From Acidobacteriaceae bacterium (GTDB lineage: Bacteria > Acidobacteriota > Terriglobia > Terriglobales > Acidobacteriaceae), in NCBI GenBank assembly GCA_003140705.1, contig PLKU01000313.1:14118-21560 (forward strand): a DNA stretch of 7,443 nt, read 5' to 3'. The notes beneath the pieces are model-generated. The model saw only the letters and a list, made by a program, of their open reading frames with translations. It searched no databases and had not been told where the DNA came from. Positions 1 through 5,467 of this stretch are shown one piece after another. How positions within the stretch are numbered: the stretch's first letter is position 1; every line of letters begins with the position of its first letter. The translations under genes were made by a program, and so were the position numbers.

Positions 1-136
1 TGATGTTGCGGTCGATGATGTACGTGACCACACCCTCGGGATGGATCTGACGGCGCACAGCATCCGCCTCAAAGCCCAGGCCAATTAAGTCAGGGGATTG
101 GAAGTGGTCGAGTGCCTGTTGGCGAGTCAGCGGCAT
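1..136 (-). CDS. mqnC: Cyclic dehypoxanthinyl futalosine synthase, N-terminal fragment (cut by window edge)
   Basis: MqnC is a radical SAM enzyme that converts dehypoxanthine futalosine to its cyclic form in the futalosine route to menaquinone. Only the first 45 codons are present, and the gene runs off the left edge. The visible peptide contains ALDHFQSPDLIGLGFEADAV, then an HPEGVVTYIIDRNI segment. This is the typical MqnC lead-in just before the CX3CX2C iron-sulfur motif, which would lie outside the window. The ATG at 136 gives the N-terminus normal for the family. Only a weak purine stretch (GAAAG) precedes it, so it may be translated by coupling to the small ORF ending 37 bp upstream. Family recognition is from memory of conserved residues and is fairly sure despite the short fragment. 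The related radical SAM enzyme MqnE is the main alternative. Confidence 0.85.
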   Translation of the reverse strand, partial: MPLTRQQALDHFQSPDLIGLGFEADAVRRQIHPEGVVTYIIDRNI

Positions 137-173
137 ACTTTCGATTCTAACAACTCTGCAGTTTGGGCGCGAA

Positions 174-356
174 TCAGCTGGAACTCGGCTTGCGGTCAAT
201 CGATTTGTCTTGCGTTTTGCGGAACAGGAAAAGTCCACGTGTTCGCAGTTGGCGGCCCTGCGTACGAGCAAGATTAGAGGCGGTCGAAATTCCGCTGAAA
301 AGAACGAAGAAGTCCCAAAACGCGCGGAACCAACCTTTTGTCTCTCCGGCTGCCAT
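174..356 (-). CDS. Small hypothetical protein, 60 aa, aromatic-rich N-terminal half
   Basis: I do not recognise a family. The case for a gene is the start: ATG at 356 has AGGAGG (371-366, minus strand) nine bases upstream, one of the strongest ribosome-binding sites in the window. Residues 9-23 are rich in Trp and Phe (KGWFRAFWDFFVLF around residues 7-20) and could form a membrane-associated or amphipathic helix. The C-terminal half is basic (RTQGRQLRTRG, then a Lys/Arg/Ser tail). It ends 37 bp before mqnC on the same strand, so the two could share a transcript. Against it, the protein is short, no homologue is known to me, and another minus-strand frame is open across the same stretch. An alternative ATG seven codons upstream would place the ribosome-binding site inside the gene, so 356 is preferred. 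Confidence 0.45.
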   Translation of the reverse strand: MAAGETKGWFRAFWDFFVLFSGISTASNLARTQGRQLRTRGLFLFRKTQDKSIDRKPSSS

Positions 357-365
357 CGGGATGAC

Positions 366-371
366 CCTCCT
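366..371 (-). promoter_or_regulatory. Strong Shine-Dalgarno site for the 60-aa ORF
   Basis: AGGAGG on the minus strand lies nine bases before the ATG at 356 and sits within the longer run GGAGGAGGG (373-365). It decides the start of the small ORF and is the main reason to treat that ORF as a gene. Confidence 0.5.
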
Positions 372-479
372 CCGCAATCGCTTTCAATTGAATGTCGTCG
401 CTCACTTCATTCGAGTAGTTAGAGGGATTGCGAGCTTCACGATTTCTTCGACCGGGTGCTTCGTATGGGATTGAACTCG

Positions 480-605
480 CTAATGTCCCGATTCCGGTTT
501 GGGTGCGGGTTTGGGGGCGGGCTTTGCCTTCCTTGCCGGGCTGGAGACGCCCATGCTCATCAGAAGATAGCCAAATCCTTTTCGCAGCGTGTCGAGTACG
601 CTCAT
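480..605 (-). CDS. Small hypothetical protein, 41 aa, with Lys/Pro/Ala-rich tail
   Basis: I do not recognise a family. The product begins MSVLDTLRKGFGYLLMSMGV, which could be a short amphipathic or membrane-touching helix. It then turns into a Lys-Ala-Pro repeat tail (KAKPAPKPAPKP, residues 26-37) ending ESGH. On the minus strand AAAGGA stands eight bases before the ATG at 605, a good ribosome-binding site. The gene lies 80 bp downstream of the cytochrome c gene on the same strand, and the gap contains a perfect 8-bp inverted repeat. It may be a third or independent cistron. The same frame is open far upstream across the cytochrome gene, but that part is a shadow. The start at 605 is preferred because of its ribosome-binding site and because it clears the cytochrome gene. 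Function is unknown; membrane association is only inferred. Confidence 0.5.
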   Translation of the reverse strand: MSVLDTLRKGFGYLLMSMGVSSPARKAKPAPKPAPKPESGH

Positions 606-624
606 CGTTTGAGTCCTTTCCAAT

Positions 625-657
625 CGAGCCGGACGCCCGCTCAAGGCACCCGGCTCG
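625..657. repeat. Inverted repeat between cytochrome c gene and 41-aa ORF
   Basis: CGAGCCGG (625-632) and CCGGCTCG (650-657) are perfect 8-bp arms around a 17-base loop. No T-run follows on either strand, so it is not a classical terminator. On the minus strand it sits just before the AAAGGA ribosome-binding site of the 41-aa ORF. It could be an intercistronic stem that stabilises the upstream message or tunes translation of the small ORF. Confidence 0.45.
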
Positions 658-685
658 TTCGGTTGCCGGCAAACGCCCGCATACT

Positions 686-1267
686 CTACTTCTGCGACAT
701 CTTTGACGCCGAGGGCGGCTGCACAGACGAAACCGCCGGGAGCGTTTCGCCGCTCAGAATCTGCACGGTAGCAGGAGGCAACGGTTTGTCGGCATTGGCC
801 AGGAGCAGGCTCACCTGCCACATCTGGGTATCCGTCAGTACTTCTTTGAATGCTGGCATGCCGGTCAGCCGGATGCCGTTTGACACCTTCCAGTAGGTCT
901 CCCCCGGAGGATCGTCGCTCACGCCGACCACATCGTTGTGGGGGTGCTTTTCCCATAATGGCGGCGCATCGGGAAACATGTGTGCGCCAAAGGAAGAGGG
1001 CTTGCCATGAAAGCCATGGCACGCGGCGCATCGGTCGCGGTAAACCTGCGCGCCAGCAACCAGATTCTCGTCATTCACCTGAATTGGCGGAGTGCTCACC
1101 ATTTCGCGATCGATCCGCGCGTTCAGCGGAACGCTGGTTATCAGCCGTTCCTGCGGCAGGCGCGGGTCTGCAACCGCCACCGGAACCCAACCGTAGTGAA
1201 ACCATGCCAACACTGCTACGGGCACCAGAATCACGCCCAGAACCATGCCAAGCAGAATTCGAACCAT
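686..1267 (-). CDS. Membrane-anchored monohaem c-type cytochrome
   Basis: This 193-aa electron carrier is probably held at the periplasmic face of the inner membrane by an uncleaved N-terminal helix (residues about 4-25, MVRILLGMVLGVILVPVAVL onward). One haem-binding motif CAACH is at residues 80-84. Met137, in GIRLTGMPAF, is the likely distal iron ligand, as in class I cytochromes c. The C-terminal 30 residues are Pro/Ser-rich and probably disordered. The open frame extends 19 codons further upstream, but the ATG at 1267 is chosen because the hydrophobic anchor starts there and GGAGG lies upstream of it (1283-1279, 11 bases away). It reads toward mqnC, so a respiratory role with the menaquinone pool is plausible. 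Its electron donor and acceptor cannot be named from sequence. Confidence 0.88.
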   Translation of the reverse strand: MVRILLGMVLGVILVPVAVLAWFHYGWVPVAVADPRLPQERLITSVPLNARIDREMVSTPPIQVNDENLVAGAQVYRDRCAACHGFHGKPSSFGAHMFPDAPPLWEKHPHNDVVGVSDDPPGETYWKVSNGIRLTGMPAFKEVLTDTQMWQVSLLLANADKPLPPATVQILSGETLPAVSSVQPPSASKMSQK

Positions 1268-1339
1268 ATTGCCCAACGCCTCCGTTCGTCTCCATCCTAG
1301 AGCATTCACCTGCTTTCGGCACAAATGTAAGCCAATGTT

Positions 1340-1507
1340 TTGATTACAAGGAAAAGGGGAATTGGAAAGATTCCCCGGACGACGTTAATTTGGATTGGGA
1401 TCTGGTTGGCACACACGCTCTTCGGAGAAAACTGGACGACTGCCAAGGGCTCACCGCACGGCGTAGTCCAGGCTCAAATGTTGGCCGACCTGAAAGCGAT
1501 CGTGTGA
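1340..1507 (+). pseudogene. Possible decayed ORF (low confidence)
   Basis: One plus-strand frame is open from after a TAA at 1328 to TGA at 1505-1507. It reads like protein in its second half: IWIGIWLAHTLFGENW around 1388-1435, then GVVQAQMLADLKAIV before the stop. By hand count, codon third positions from 1391 onward are mostly G or C (roughly 70%), against about half in the overlapping frame. The only candidate start is TTG at 1340, with no ribosome-binding site, and I recognise no family. It could be a gene fragment left after deletion, or chance. Confidence 0.18.
1356..1376 (-). terminator. Terminator-like hairpin, minus-strand orientation
   Basis: GGGGAAT (1356-1362) and ATTCCCC (1370-1376) are perfect 7-bp arms around a 7-base loop. 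On the minus strand the stem is followed directly by TTTTCC, the shape of a rho-independent terminator. No gene reading toward it was found, and it lies about 90 bp upstream of the cytochrome c start. It could therefore end an unseen transcript, act as a leader attenuator, or insulate the cytochrome gene from antisense transcription. Confidence 0.4.
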
Positions 1508-1728
1508 GCCGCGCTAGCCAAAATCAGGCCTAAATTCAAGGCGAATCCAATTGGGATGCGTCCAAAACATTACAGGTCTCGCAACCGCGCGTCTGGATTC
1601 CCGGTACGCGGACAATGTTCACTGGGTCGAGCACTTCCCGCCGTGTAGTGAAGAACAGGCTCTAGGTGGTTTAATACCTAAATGGGGGGAGCGCTTCCTG
1701 CAGTTGAAGTGTGCTTCCGTATTCCCGT

Positions 1729-1733
1729 GGAGG
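1729..1733 (+). promoter_or_regulatory. Ribosome-binding site of the outer-membrane protein gene
   Basis: GGAGG lies 13 bases before the ATG at 1747, a slightly long spacing. It favours that ATG over the in-frame GTG at 1711, because the signal peptide begins right at the ATG. Confidence 0.55.
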
Positions 1734-1746
1734 AAACCCGAGACCG

Positions 1747-2496
1747 ATGCATTCTTTTCGCCGTCTAGCCCTTTTGCTGGCGCTCGTTCTGCCAGCCTTG
1801 TATGCCGCCCAGGCTGAAAGCTCAAGTTCGAGCAGCAACCCCGCCACCCCTACTCCTGCAGCAGCTCAAGACCAGGCCCAGCAGCCGGCCGCTCAATCCC
1901 AGCCTCAACTCAGCGTACAGGCCCGCATCAGGGCTCGCAGGGAACAGCGCCGCGTGGCTGCGATTCACGATGTCTACGATCATCGCTACGAAGTGTCTGT
2001 CGGCATGGGATTTCAGAGAACGCATGCAGGCGTCCCTCAAAAAGTGAACGAATATGCCTGGGACGTCGGTGTGACAAAGTACCTTAATGAACGCCTGGGC
2101 CTCACCGTCGATGGCCGAGGATACTACGGCACCCCATTTGTCGGAATCAACTTCAGCGGCATCACTAAGCCGGCCATCAGCCAGTACGCGGCTCTCTTTG
2201 GACCCACGTACCGCTTTTATTTGCAACCCAAATATTCCATATCAGCCCGGGTCCTCGGCGGGTATGCGCAAGGCAATTTCTCCGGCGATACGAATGGATT
2301 CGGCGGTCCCGCTCTGGGGCTTTATCCAGATTCTTCGACCTTCGCCGTCAGCGGGTCTGTGGTTGTTGAATACAACCTGGCCCCGAACATCGGACTTCGG
2401 GTTGCACCTGAGTATTACATGACTGGCTACAGCTCAACGCTGCAGAATGGACTTGGATTCACCGGCGGACTGGTCTACCGCTTCGGCAAGCAGTAA
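1747..2496 (+). CDS. Outer-membrane beta-barrel protein with signal peptide
   Basis: This 249-aa exported protein probably forms a small beta-barrel in the outer membrane; no substrate or role can be given. Residues 1-23 are a clear signal peptide (MHSFRR, a leucine-rich core, then YAAQA before the likely cleavage site). Residues 24-56 are a low-complexity Ser/Thr/Pro/Ala/Gln linker containing a run of six serines. Residues 58-69 are very basic (ARIRARREQRRV). From about residue 74 the sequence alternates polar and hydrophobic or aromatic residues with many Gly and Tyr, typical of barrel strands, and ends with strand-like GLVYRFGKQ. The length would suit a barrel of about eight strands. It is monocistronic: the gene on the left reads away and the gene on the right converges across a terminator. 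A barrel is fairly sure; OmpA/OmpW-like placement is open. Confidence 0.82.
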   Translation: MHSFRRLALLLALVLPALYAAQAESSSSSSNPATPTPAAAQDQAQQPAAQSQPQLSVQARIRARREQRRVAAIHDVYDHRYEVSVGMGFQRTHAGVPQKVNEYAWDVGVTKYLNERLGLTVDGRGYYGTPFVGINFSGITKPAISQYAALFGPTYRFYLQPKYSISARVLGGYAQGNFSGDTNGFGGPALGLYPDSSTFAVSGSVVVEYNLAPNIGLRVAPEYYMTGYSSTLQNGLGFTGGLVYRFGKQ

Positions 2497-2517
2497 AGAC
2501 CAGGTAACCTGAAAAAG

Positions 2518-2564
2518 GCAAACGGGCTAGACGAAGCCTGAAGCGCTTCTGCCTACCCGTTTGC
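2518..2564. terminator. Bidirectional rho-independent terminator
   Basis: GCAAACGGG (2518-2526) pairs with CCCGTTTGC (2556-2564), and the pairing extends inward through TAG/CTA with a bulge. TTTT (2565-2568) follows on the plus strand and AAAAA (2512-2516) precedes it, so both strands have a U-tract. The loop contains the palindrome GAAGCGCTTC (2540-2549). It sits between the convergent outer-membrane protein and fumarase genes and can serve both. Confidence 0.85.
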
Positions 2565-2604
2565 TTTTCACGTAAACCGCCTGGGCCCTACTCCCCAATT
2601 GCCC

Positions 2605-4131
2605 TTACTGCAGTATTGGAATCCCTGCAATGCGGAGTTGCCACTCTGCAGGCCCCGTCTCGTGAACGCTGGTCCCCTTCGAATCCACCGCTACGGTCAC
2701 GGGCATATCACGCACGTCGAATTCGTAAATGGCCTCCATCCCCAGATCATCGAAGGCCAACAGGCGGGAGCCGTAAATGGCCTTTGAGACCAGGTAGGCT
2801 GCGCCCCCAACCGCCATAAGGTACACTGCGCCAAACTCGCGGATGGCTTCGATGGCTACAGGGCCCCGTTCGGCTTTTCCGACCATTCCCAGCAAGCCGG
2901 TCTCTGCCAACATCTGGCGGGTGAACTTGTCCATGCGCGTGGCAGTCGTCGGACCCGCTGGGCCGACCACCTCTTCACGCACAGGATCGACAGGGCCGAC
3001 GTAATAGATGAAGCGATCGCGGAAGTCCACGGGAAGCTTTTCGCCGCGGCTCAACATATCGGTCATGCGCTTGTGGGCAGCATCACGGCCTGTCAGCAGT
3101 TTGCCGGTCAGCAGCAGGACTTCACCTGGCTTCCAGGTTGCGGCTTCGGCGCGTGTCACCGTGTCGAGGTTGACGCGTGTGGCCGTGGAAACATCGTAGG
3201 TCAGCTTAGGCCAGATATCCAAACTTGGTGGGTCAAGATAAACAGGGCCCGAACCGTCCAGCACGATATGTGCGTGGCGTGTGGCCGCACAGTTGGGAAT
3301 TATTGCGATGGGCAAGTTGGCCGCGTGGGCCGGCGTGTCCAGCACCTTTACGTCCAGAACCGTGGTCAGGCCGCCTAGCCCCTGTGCGCCAATCCCGAGA
3401 CGGTTTACCTTGTCGTACAGCTCGATCCGCAGTTCCTCAGAGCGGTTCCTTGGGCCGCGAGCGATCAGGTCCTGGATGTCAATCGGGTCCATCAAAGCCG
3501 TCTTGGCCAGCAGCATCGCCTTCTCCGCAGTACCGCCGATGCCGATTCCAAGCATTCCCGGCGGACACCATCCTGCACCCATTGTTGGAACAGTCTTGAG
3601 AACCCATTCAACAACAGAGTCTGATGGATTGAGCATGGCAAACTTGCTCTTAGCCTCGGACCCGCCACCCTTGGCTGCAACCGTCACCTCAACGGTCGAG
3701 CCTTTCACCAGTTCAACGTTCACTACCGCCGGAGTGTTGTCCTTGGTGTTTACGCGCTTGCCCGCCGGGTCTGCCAGGATGGAAGCACGGAGCTTGTTGT
3801 CGGGGTCAAGGTAAGCGCGGCGGACACCTGCGTCGACCATCTGTTGCAAGTCCATCGGCTCTTCACCGGGTCCGCATTCGAAGCGCACGGCCATGCCGAT
3901 CTTCACAAAGGCGTTGACGATGCCCGTGTCCTGACAGATGGGCCGGTGCCCTTCTGCGCACATTCGGCTATTGATGAGAATCTGGGCAATGGCGTCCTTC
4001 GCCGCGTGGGACTCTTCCCGCTCATACGCTTTGGCAAGGCTGGTGATGTAATCCAATGGATGGTAATAACTGATGTATTGCAACGCGCCAGCAACGCTGG
4101 CAATGAAGTCTTCCTGGCGGATGACGGTCAT
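2605..4131 (-). CDS. fumA: Class I (Fe-S) fumarate hydratase, single polypeptide
   Basis: This enzyme catalyses reversible hydration of fumarate to L-malate in the TCA cycle, in the cytoplasm, with an oxygen-sensitive [4Fe-4S] cluster. The 508-aa product has the alpha-type region first and the beta-type region after about residue 320, as in one-chain class I fumarases (usually around 500-550 aa). The three cluster cysteines are seen: C66 in PICQDTG, C189 in GAGWCPPG, and C281 in IPNCAATRHAH. The NTKDNTPAVV and KGGGSEAKSK segments are also family hallmarks. The start at 4131 has GAGGAG five bases upstream (4142-4137) and begins with MTVIRQEDFI. The long upstream open frame is a shadow of the divergent reductase gene. 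L(+)-tartrate dehydratase is a related family, but continuous fused length and motif content favour fumarase. It is divergent from ypdA and probably monocistronic, ending at the shared terminator. Confidence 0.95.
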   Translation of the reverse strand: MTVIRQEDFIASVAGALQYISYYHPLDYITSLAKAYEREESHAAKDAIAQILINSRMCAEGHRPICQDTGIVNAFVKIGMAVRFECGPGEEPMDLQQMVDAGVRRAYLDPDNKLRASILADPAGKRVNTKDNTPAVVNVELVKGSTVEVTVAAKGGGSEAKSKFAMLNPSDSVVEWVLKTVPTMGAGWCPPGMLGIGIGGTAEKAMLLAKTALMDPIDIQDLIARGPRNRSEELRIELYDKVNRLGIGAQGLGGLTTVLDVKVLDTPAHAANLPIAIIPNCAATRHAHIVLDGSGPVYLDPPSLDIWPKLTYDVSTATRVNLDTVTRAEAATWKPGEVLLLTGKLLTGRDAAHKRMTDMLSRGEKLPVDFRDRFIYYVGPVDPVREEVVGPAGPTTATRMDKFTRQMLAETGLLGMVGKAERGPVAIEAIREFGAVYLMAVGGAAYLVSKAIYGSRLLAFDDLGMEAIYEFDVRDMPVTVAVDSKGTSVHETGPAEWQLRIAGIPILQ

Positions 4132-4263
4132 GGCAACTCCTCTGAACACTCTAGGGTAACGGACATGGAGGTCTGCCGTCTTCCCTGCCAGGGCGCGAAT
4201 CAGCTTACGAGCCTTATCGTCTTTCGCGTTCTGGCTCTGCGGGGTCGTGCGCATCCCATCTTG

Positions 4264-4294
4264 TCGACTGATGAGACTAATTGATCGCAGTCGA
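4264..4294. repeat. Inverted repeat 1 in fumarase/ypdA spacer
   Basis: TCGACTG (4264-4270) and CAGTCGA (4288-4294) are perfect 7-bp arms 17 bases apart. No T-run follows on either strand, so an operator or leader stem is likelier than a terminator. It could be chance. Confidence 0.35.
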
Positions 4295-4305
4295 GGCAAA
4301 TTGGG

Positions 4306-4335
4306 CATTCCGGCACTCCCGCAGCCCGCGGAATG
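4306..4335. repeat. Inverted repeat 2, overlapping the expected ypdA promoter
   Basis: CATTCCG (4306-4312) and CGGAATG (4329-4335) are perfect 7-bp arms 16 bases apart. The right arm ends three bases before the TAATCT -10-like element, so a protein bound here would cover the -35 region of ypdA. This is a candidate operator, from position only. Confidence 0.4.
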
Positions 4336-4338
4336 GCC

Positions 4339-4344
4339 TAATCT
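4339..4344 (+). promoter_or_regulatory. Candidate -10 element of ypdA, possibly giving a leaderless mRNA
   Basis: TAATCT ends six bases before the ATG at 4351, and there is no Shine-Dalgarno sequence in front of that ATG. A start of transcription the usual six to seven bases after a -10 box would fall on or next to the A of ATG, giving a leaderless transcript. No convincing -35 hexamer is seen at the normal distance. Confidence 0.35.
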
Positions 4345-4350
4345 AGAGCC

Positions 4351-5403
4351 ATGAACGATTCCAATGAGTATTCGGTGCTGAATCTGACGCCAGACCCTAC
4401 TCCGGACCCGATTGCTGACCCCATGCCCTACGAAATTTTCGACTGCCTGGTGATAGGCGCCGGACCGACCGGGCTGGCCTGTGCCATTGAGGCACAAAAA
4501 GCTGGATTTCGTGTGGTTGTGGTGGACAAGGGTTGCTTGTGCAACTCGCTCTTTCATTATCCGGCACACATGACATTCTTCACGACGCCGGAGTTGCTCG
4601 AGATTGGCGACATTCCGTTTCCCAGCCCCAATGCCAAGCCCACGCGCGACGAGGCTCTCCAGTACTACCGCCGCGTTGCGGAGCATTATCGCCTTGATCT
4701 GCGGCTCTACCAGTGCGTGGAAAAGGTCACGGGCTCGGACGGCGGCTTCACTGTGCACACTGTGGACCGTTTCGCCAGGCCGGGAGCCATCCTCTCCCGC
4801 AAGCTTGCACTCTCGACCGGCTATTACGATTTGCCCAACAAGATGGGCATTCCCGGCGAAGACCTGAATAAAGTCCACCACTACTATGTCGATCCGCACC
4901 CCTACTTCGAGATGGATGTGGTGGTGATCGGAGGTAAGAACTCAGCGGCAATTGCGGCGCTCGAACTATGGCGGAGCGGAGCGCATGTGACATTGGTTTA
5001 CCGAGGAGCAGAGGTTCAGCCTCATGTGAAGTACTGGATCAGACCAGATATCGAAAACCGGATCAAGAACGGCGAAATCAAGGCGTTTTTCCGTTCTAAC
5101 GTAGTGGAGATCACGCCGGACACAGTGGTCGTGGAGACGCACGAGGGGCGCGAGATCCTGCGCAACGACTTTGTTTTTGCGATGACTGGCTACCATCCTG
5201 ACTTCGACTTTCTCGAGTCCATGGGCGTCCGCTTCGAGGGCGAGCACCGACTGCCGGTCTGCGATCCCGAGACGCTGGAGAGCAATGTGCCCGGGATCTA
5301 TTTGGCTGGAGTCATCGTGGCGGGCTCACGCACAAATGAGATATTTATTGAGAATGGGCGCTTCCACGGACGGCAAATTGCCCGCGCACTGGCATCCAAG
5401 TAA
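4351..5403 (+). CDS. ypdA: YpdA-family bacillithiol-disulfide reductase
   Basis: This is an FAD- and NADPH-dependent flavoprotein that in Firmicutes reduces oxidised bacillithiol (BSSB) to its thiol, acting in the cytoplasm. The 350-aa product shows the family order: FAD-binding GAGPTG (residues 36-41), CNSLFHYPAHMTFFTTPELL (residues 64-83), LSTGYYDLPNK (155-164), a second Rossmann loop IGGKNSAA (193-200) for NADPH, FAMTGYHPDFDF (276-287), and a C-terminal FAD segment GIYLAGVIVAGSRTNEIF. Residues 1-25 are an extra low-complexity tail with a PDPTPDPIADP repeat. An internal ATG at residue 25 would give a core start, but neither ATG has a ribosome-binding site. The FAD loop has Thr40 where the Staphylococcus aureus enzyme has its redox-relevant Cys14. 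The kinase gene follows 64 bp downstream on the same strand. The family is sure; the bacillithiol substrate is inferred from it. Confidence 0.92.
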   Translation: MNDSNEYSVLNLTPDPTPDPIADPMPYEIFDCLVIGAGPTGLACAIEAQKAGFRVVVVDKGCLCNSLFHYPAHMTFFTTPELLEIGDIPFPSPNAKPTRDEALQYYRRVAEHYRLDLRLYQCVEKVTGSDGGFTVHTVDRFARPGAILSRKLALSTGYYDLPNKMGIPGEDLNKVHHYYVDPHPYFEMDVVVIGGKNSAAIAALELWRSGAHVTLVYRGAEVQPHVKYWIRPDIENRIKNGEIKAFFRSNVVEITPDTVVVETHEGREILRNDFVFAMTGYHPDFDFLESMGVRFEGEHRLPVCDPETLESNVPGIYLAGVIVAGSRTNEIFIENGRFHGRQIARALASK

Positions 5404-5455
5404 AGATGGGGTTGGCCTGGGGCCTGGAAATCCATAAATGGGGAATCCTTCTTCC

Positions 5456-5460
5456 GAGGG
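5456..5460 (+). promoter_or_regulatory. Ribosome-binding site supporting a TTG start for the kinase
   Basis: GAGGG lies seven bases before TTG at 5468. No ATG or GTG with a comparable site precedes the first membrane helix, so the rare TTG start is preferred. Confidence 0.6.
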
Positions 5461-5467
5461 TTAACGC

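Larger units (their letters stand above)
1268..1746. other. Gene-poor divergent spacer between cytochrome c and outer-membrane protein genes
   Basis: About 480 bases hold no convincing gene. They must carry the promoters of both flanking, divergently read genes, but I cannot pick good -35/-10 pairs with confidence. Contents seen are a terminator-like hairpin at 1356-1376, a possible ORF remnant at 1340-1507 on the plus strand, and a short inverted repeat TAGGT...ACCTA at 1663-1680 next to an AT-rich stretch. No tRNA cloverleaf or transposon ends were found. Confidence 0.6.
4132..4350. promoter_or_regulatory. Divergent regulatory spacer between fumarase and ypdA
   Basis: These 219 bp must hold both promoters. 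Two perfect 7-bp inverted repeats stand in tandem on the ypdA side (4264-4294 and 4306-4335), annotated separately. A good -10-like hexamer TAATCT (4339-4344) lies just before the ypdA ATG. No clear promoter hexamer pair was found for the fumarase strand. Confidence 0.5.

Noticed and set aside
606..1031. Upstream part of the minus-strand frame that contains the 41-aa ORF
   Set aside because: It overlaps the cytochrome c gene in another frame, and its peptide is Arg/Pro/Cys-rich shadow sequence. Only the part from 605 has its own ribosome-binding site.
850..1533. 227-codon plus-strand frame
   Set aside because: Its first half is antisense to the cytochrome c gene, its peptide is of shadow composition, and it has no ribosome-binding site.
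1540..1665. Minus-strand peptide resembling protein (REVLDPVNIVRVPGIQTRGC)
   Set aside because: Only about 40 codons between stops, with no start codon or ribosome-binding site and no recognised family; it may be chance.
1711..1746. GTG start 12 codons upstream for the outer-membrane protein
   Set aside because: It would put a ribosome-binding sequence inside the gene and a poor stretch before a standard signal peptide that starts at the ATG at 1747.
3281..3814. 177-codon plus-strand frame inside the fumarase gene
   Set aside because: It is antisense to a well-conserved enzyme, and its Ser/Pro-rich peptide is what a GC-rich shadow frame produces.
4132..4899. Long minus-strand N-terminal extension of the fumarase open frame
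   Set aside because: It overlaps ypdA on the opposite strand for most of its length, is unlike any fumarase, and a good ribosome-binding site plus a family-typical N-terminus mark the start at 4131.
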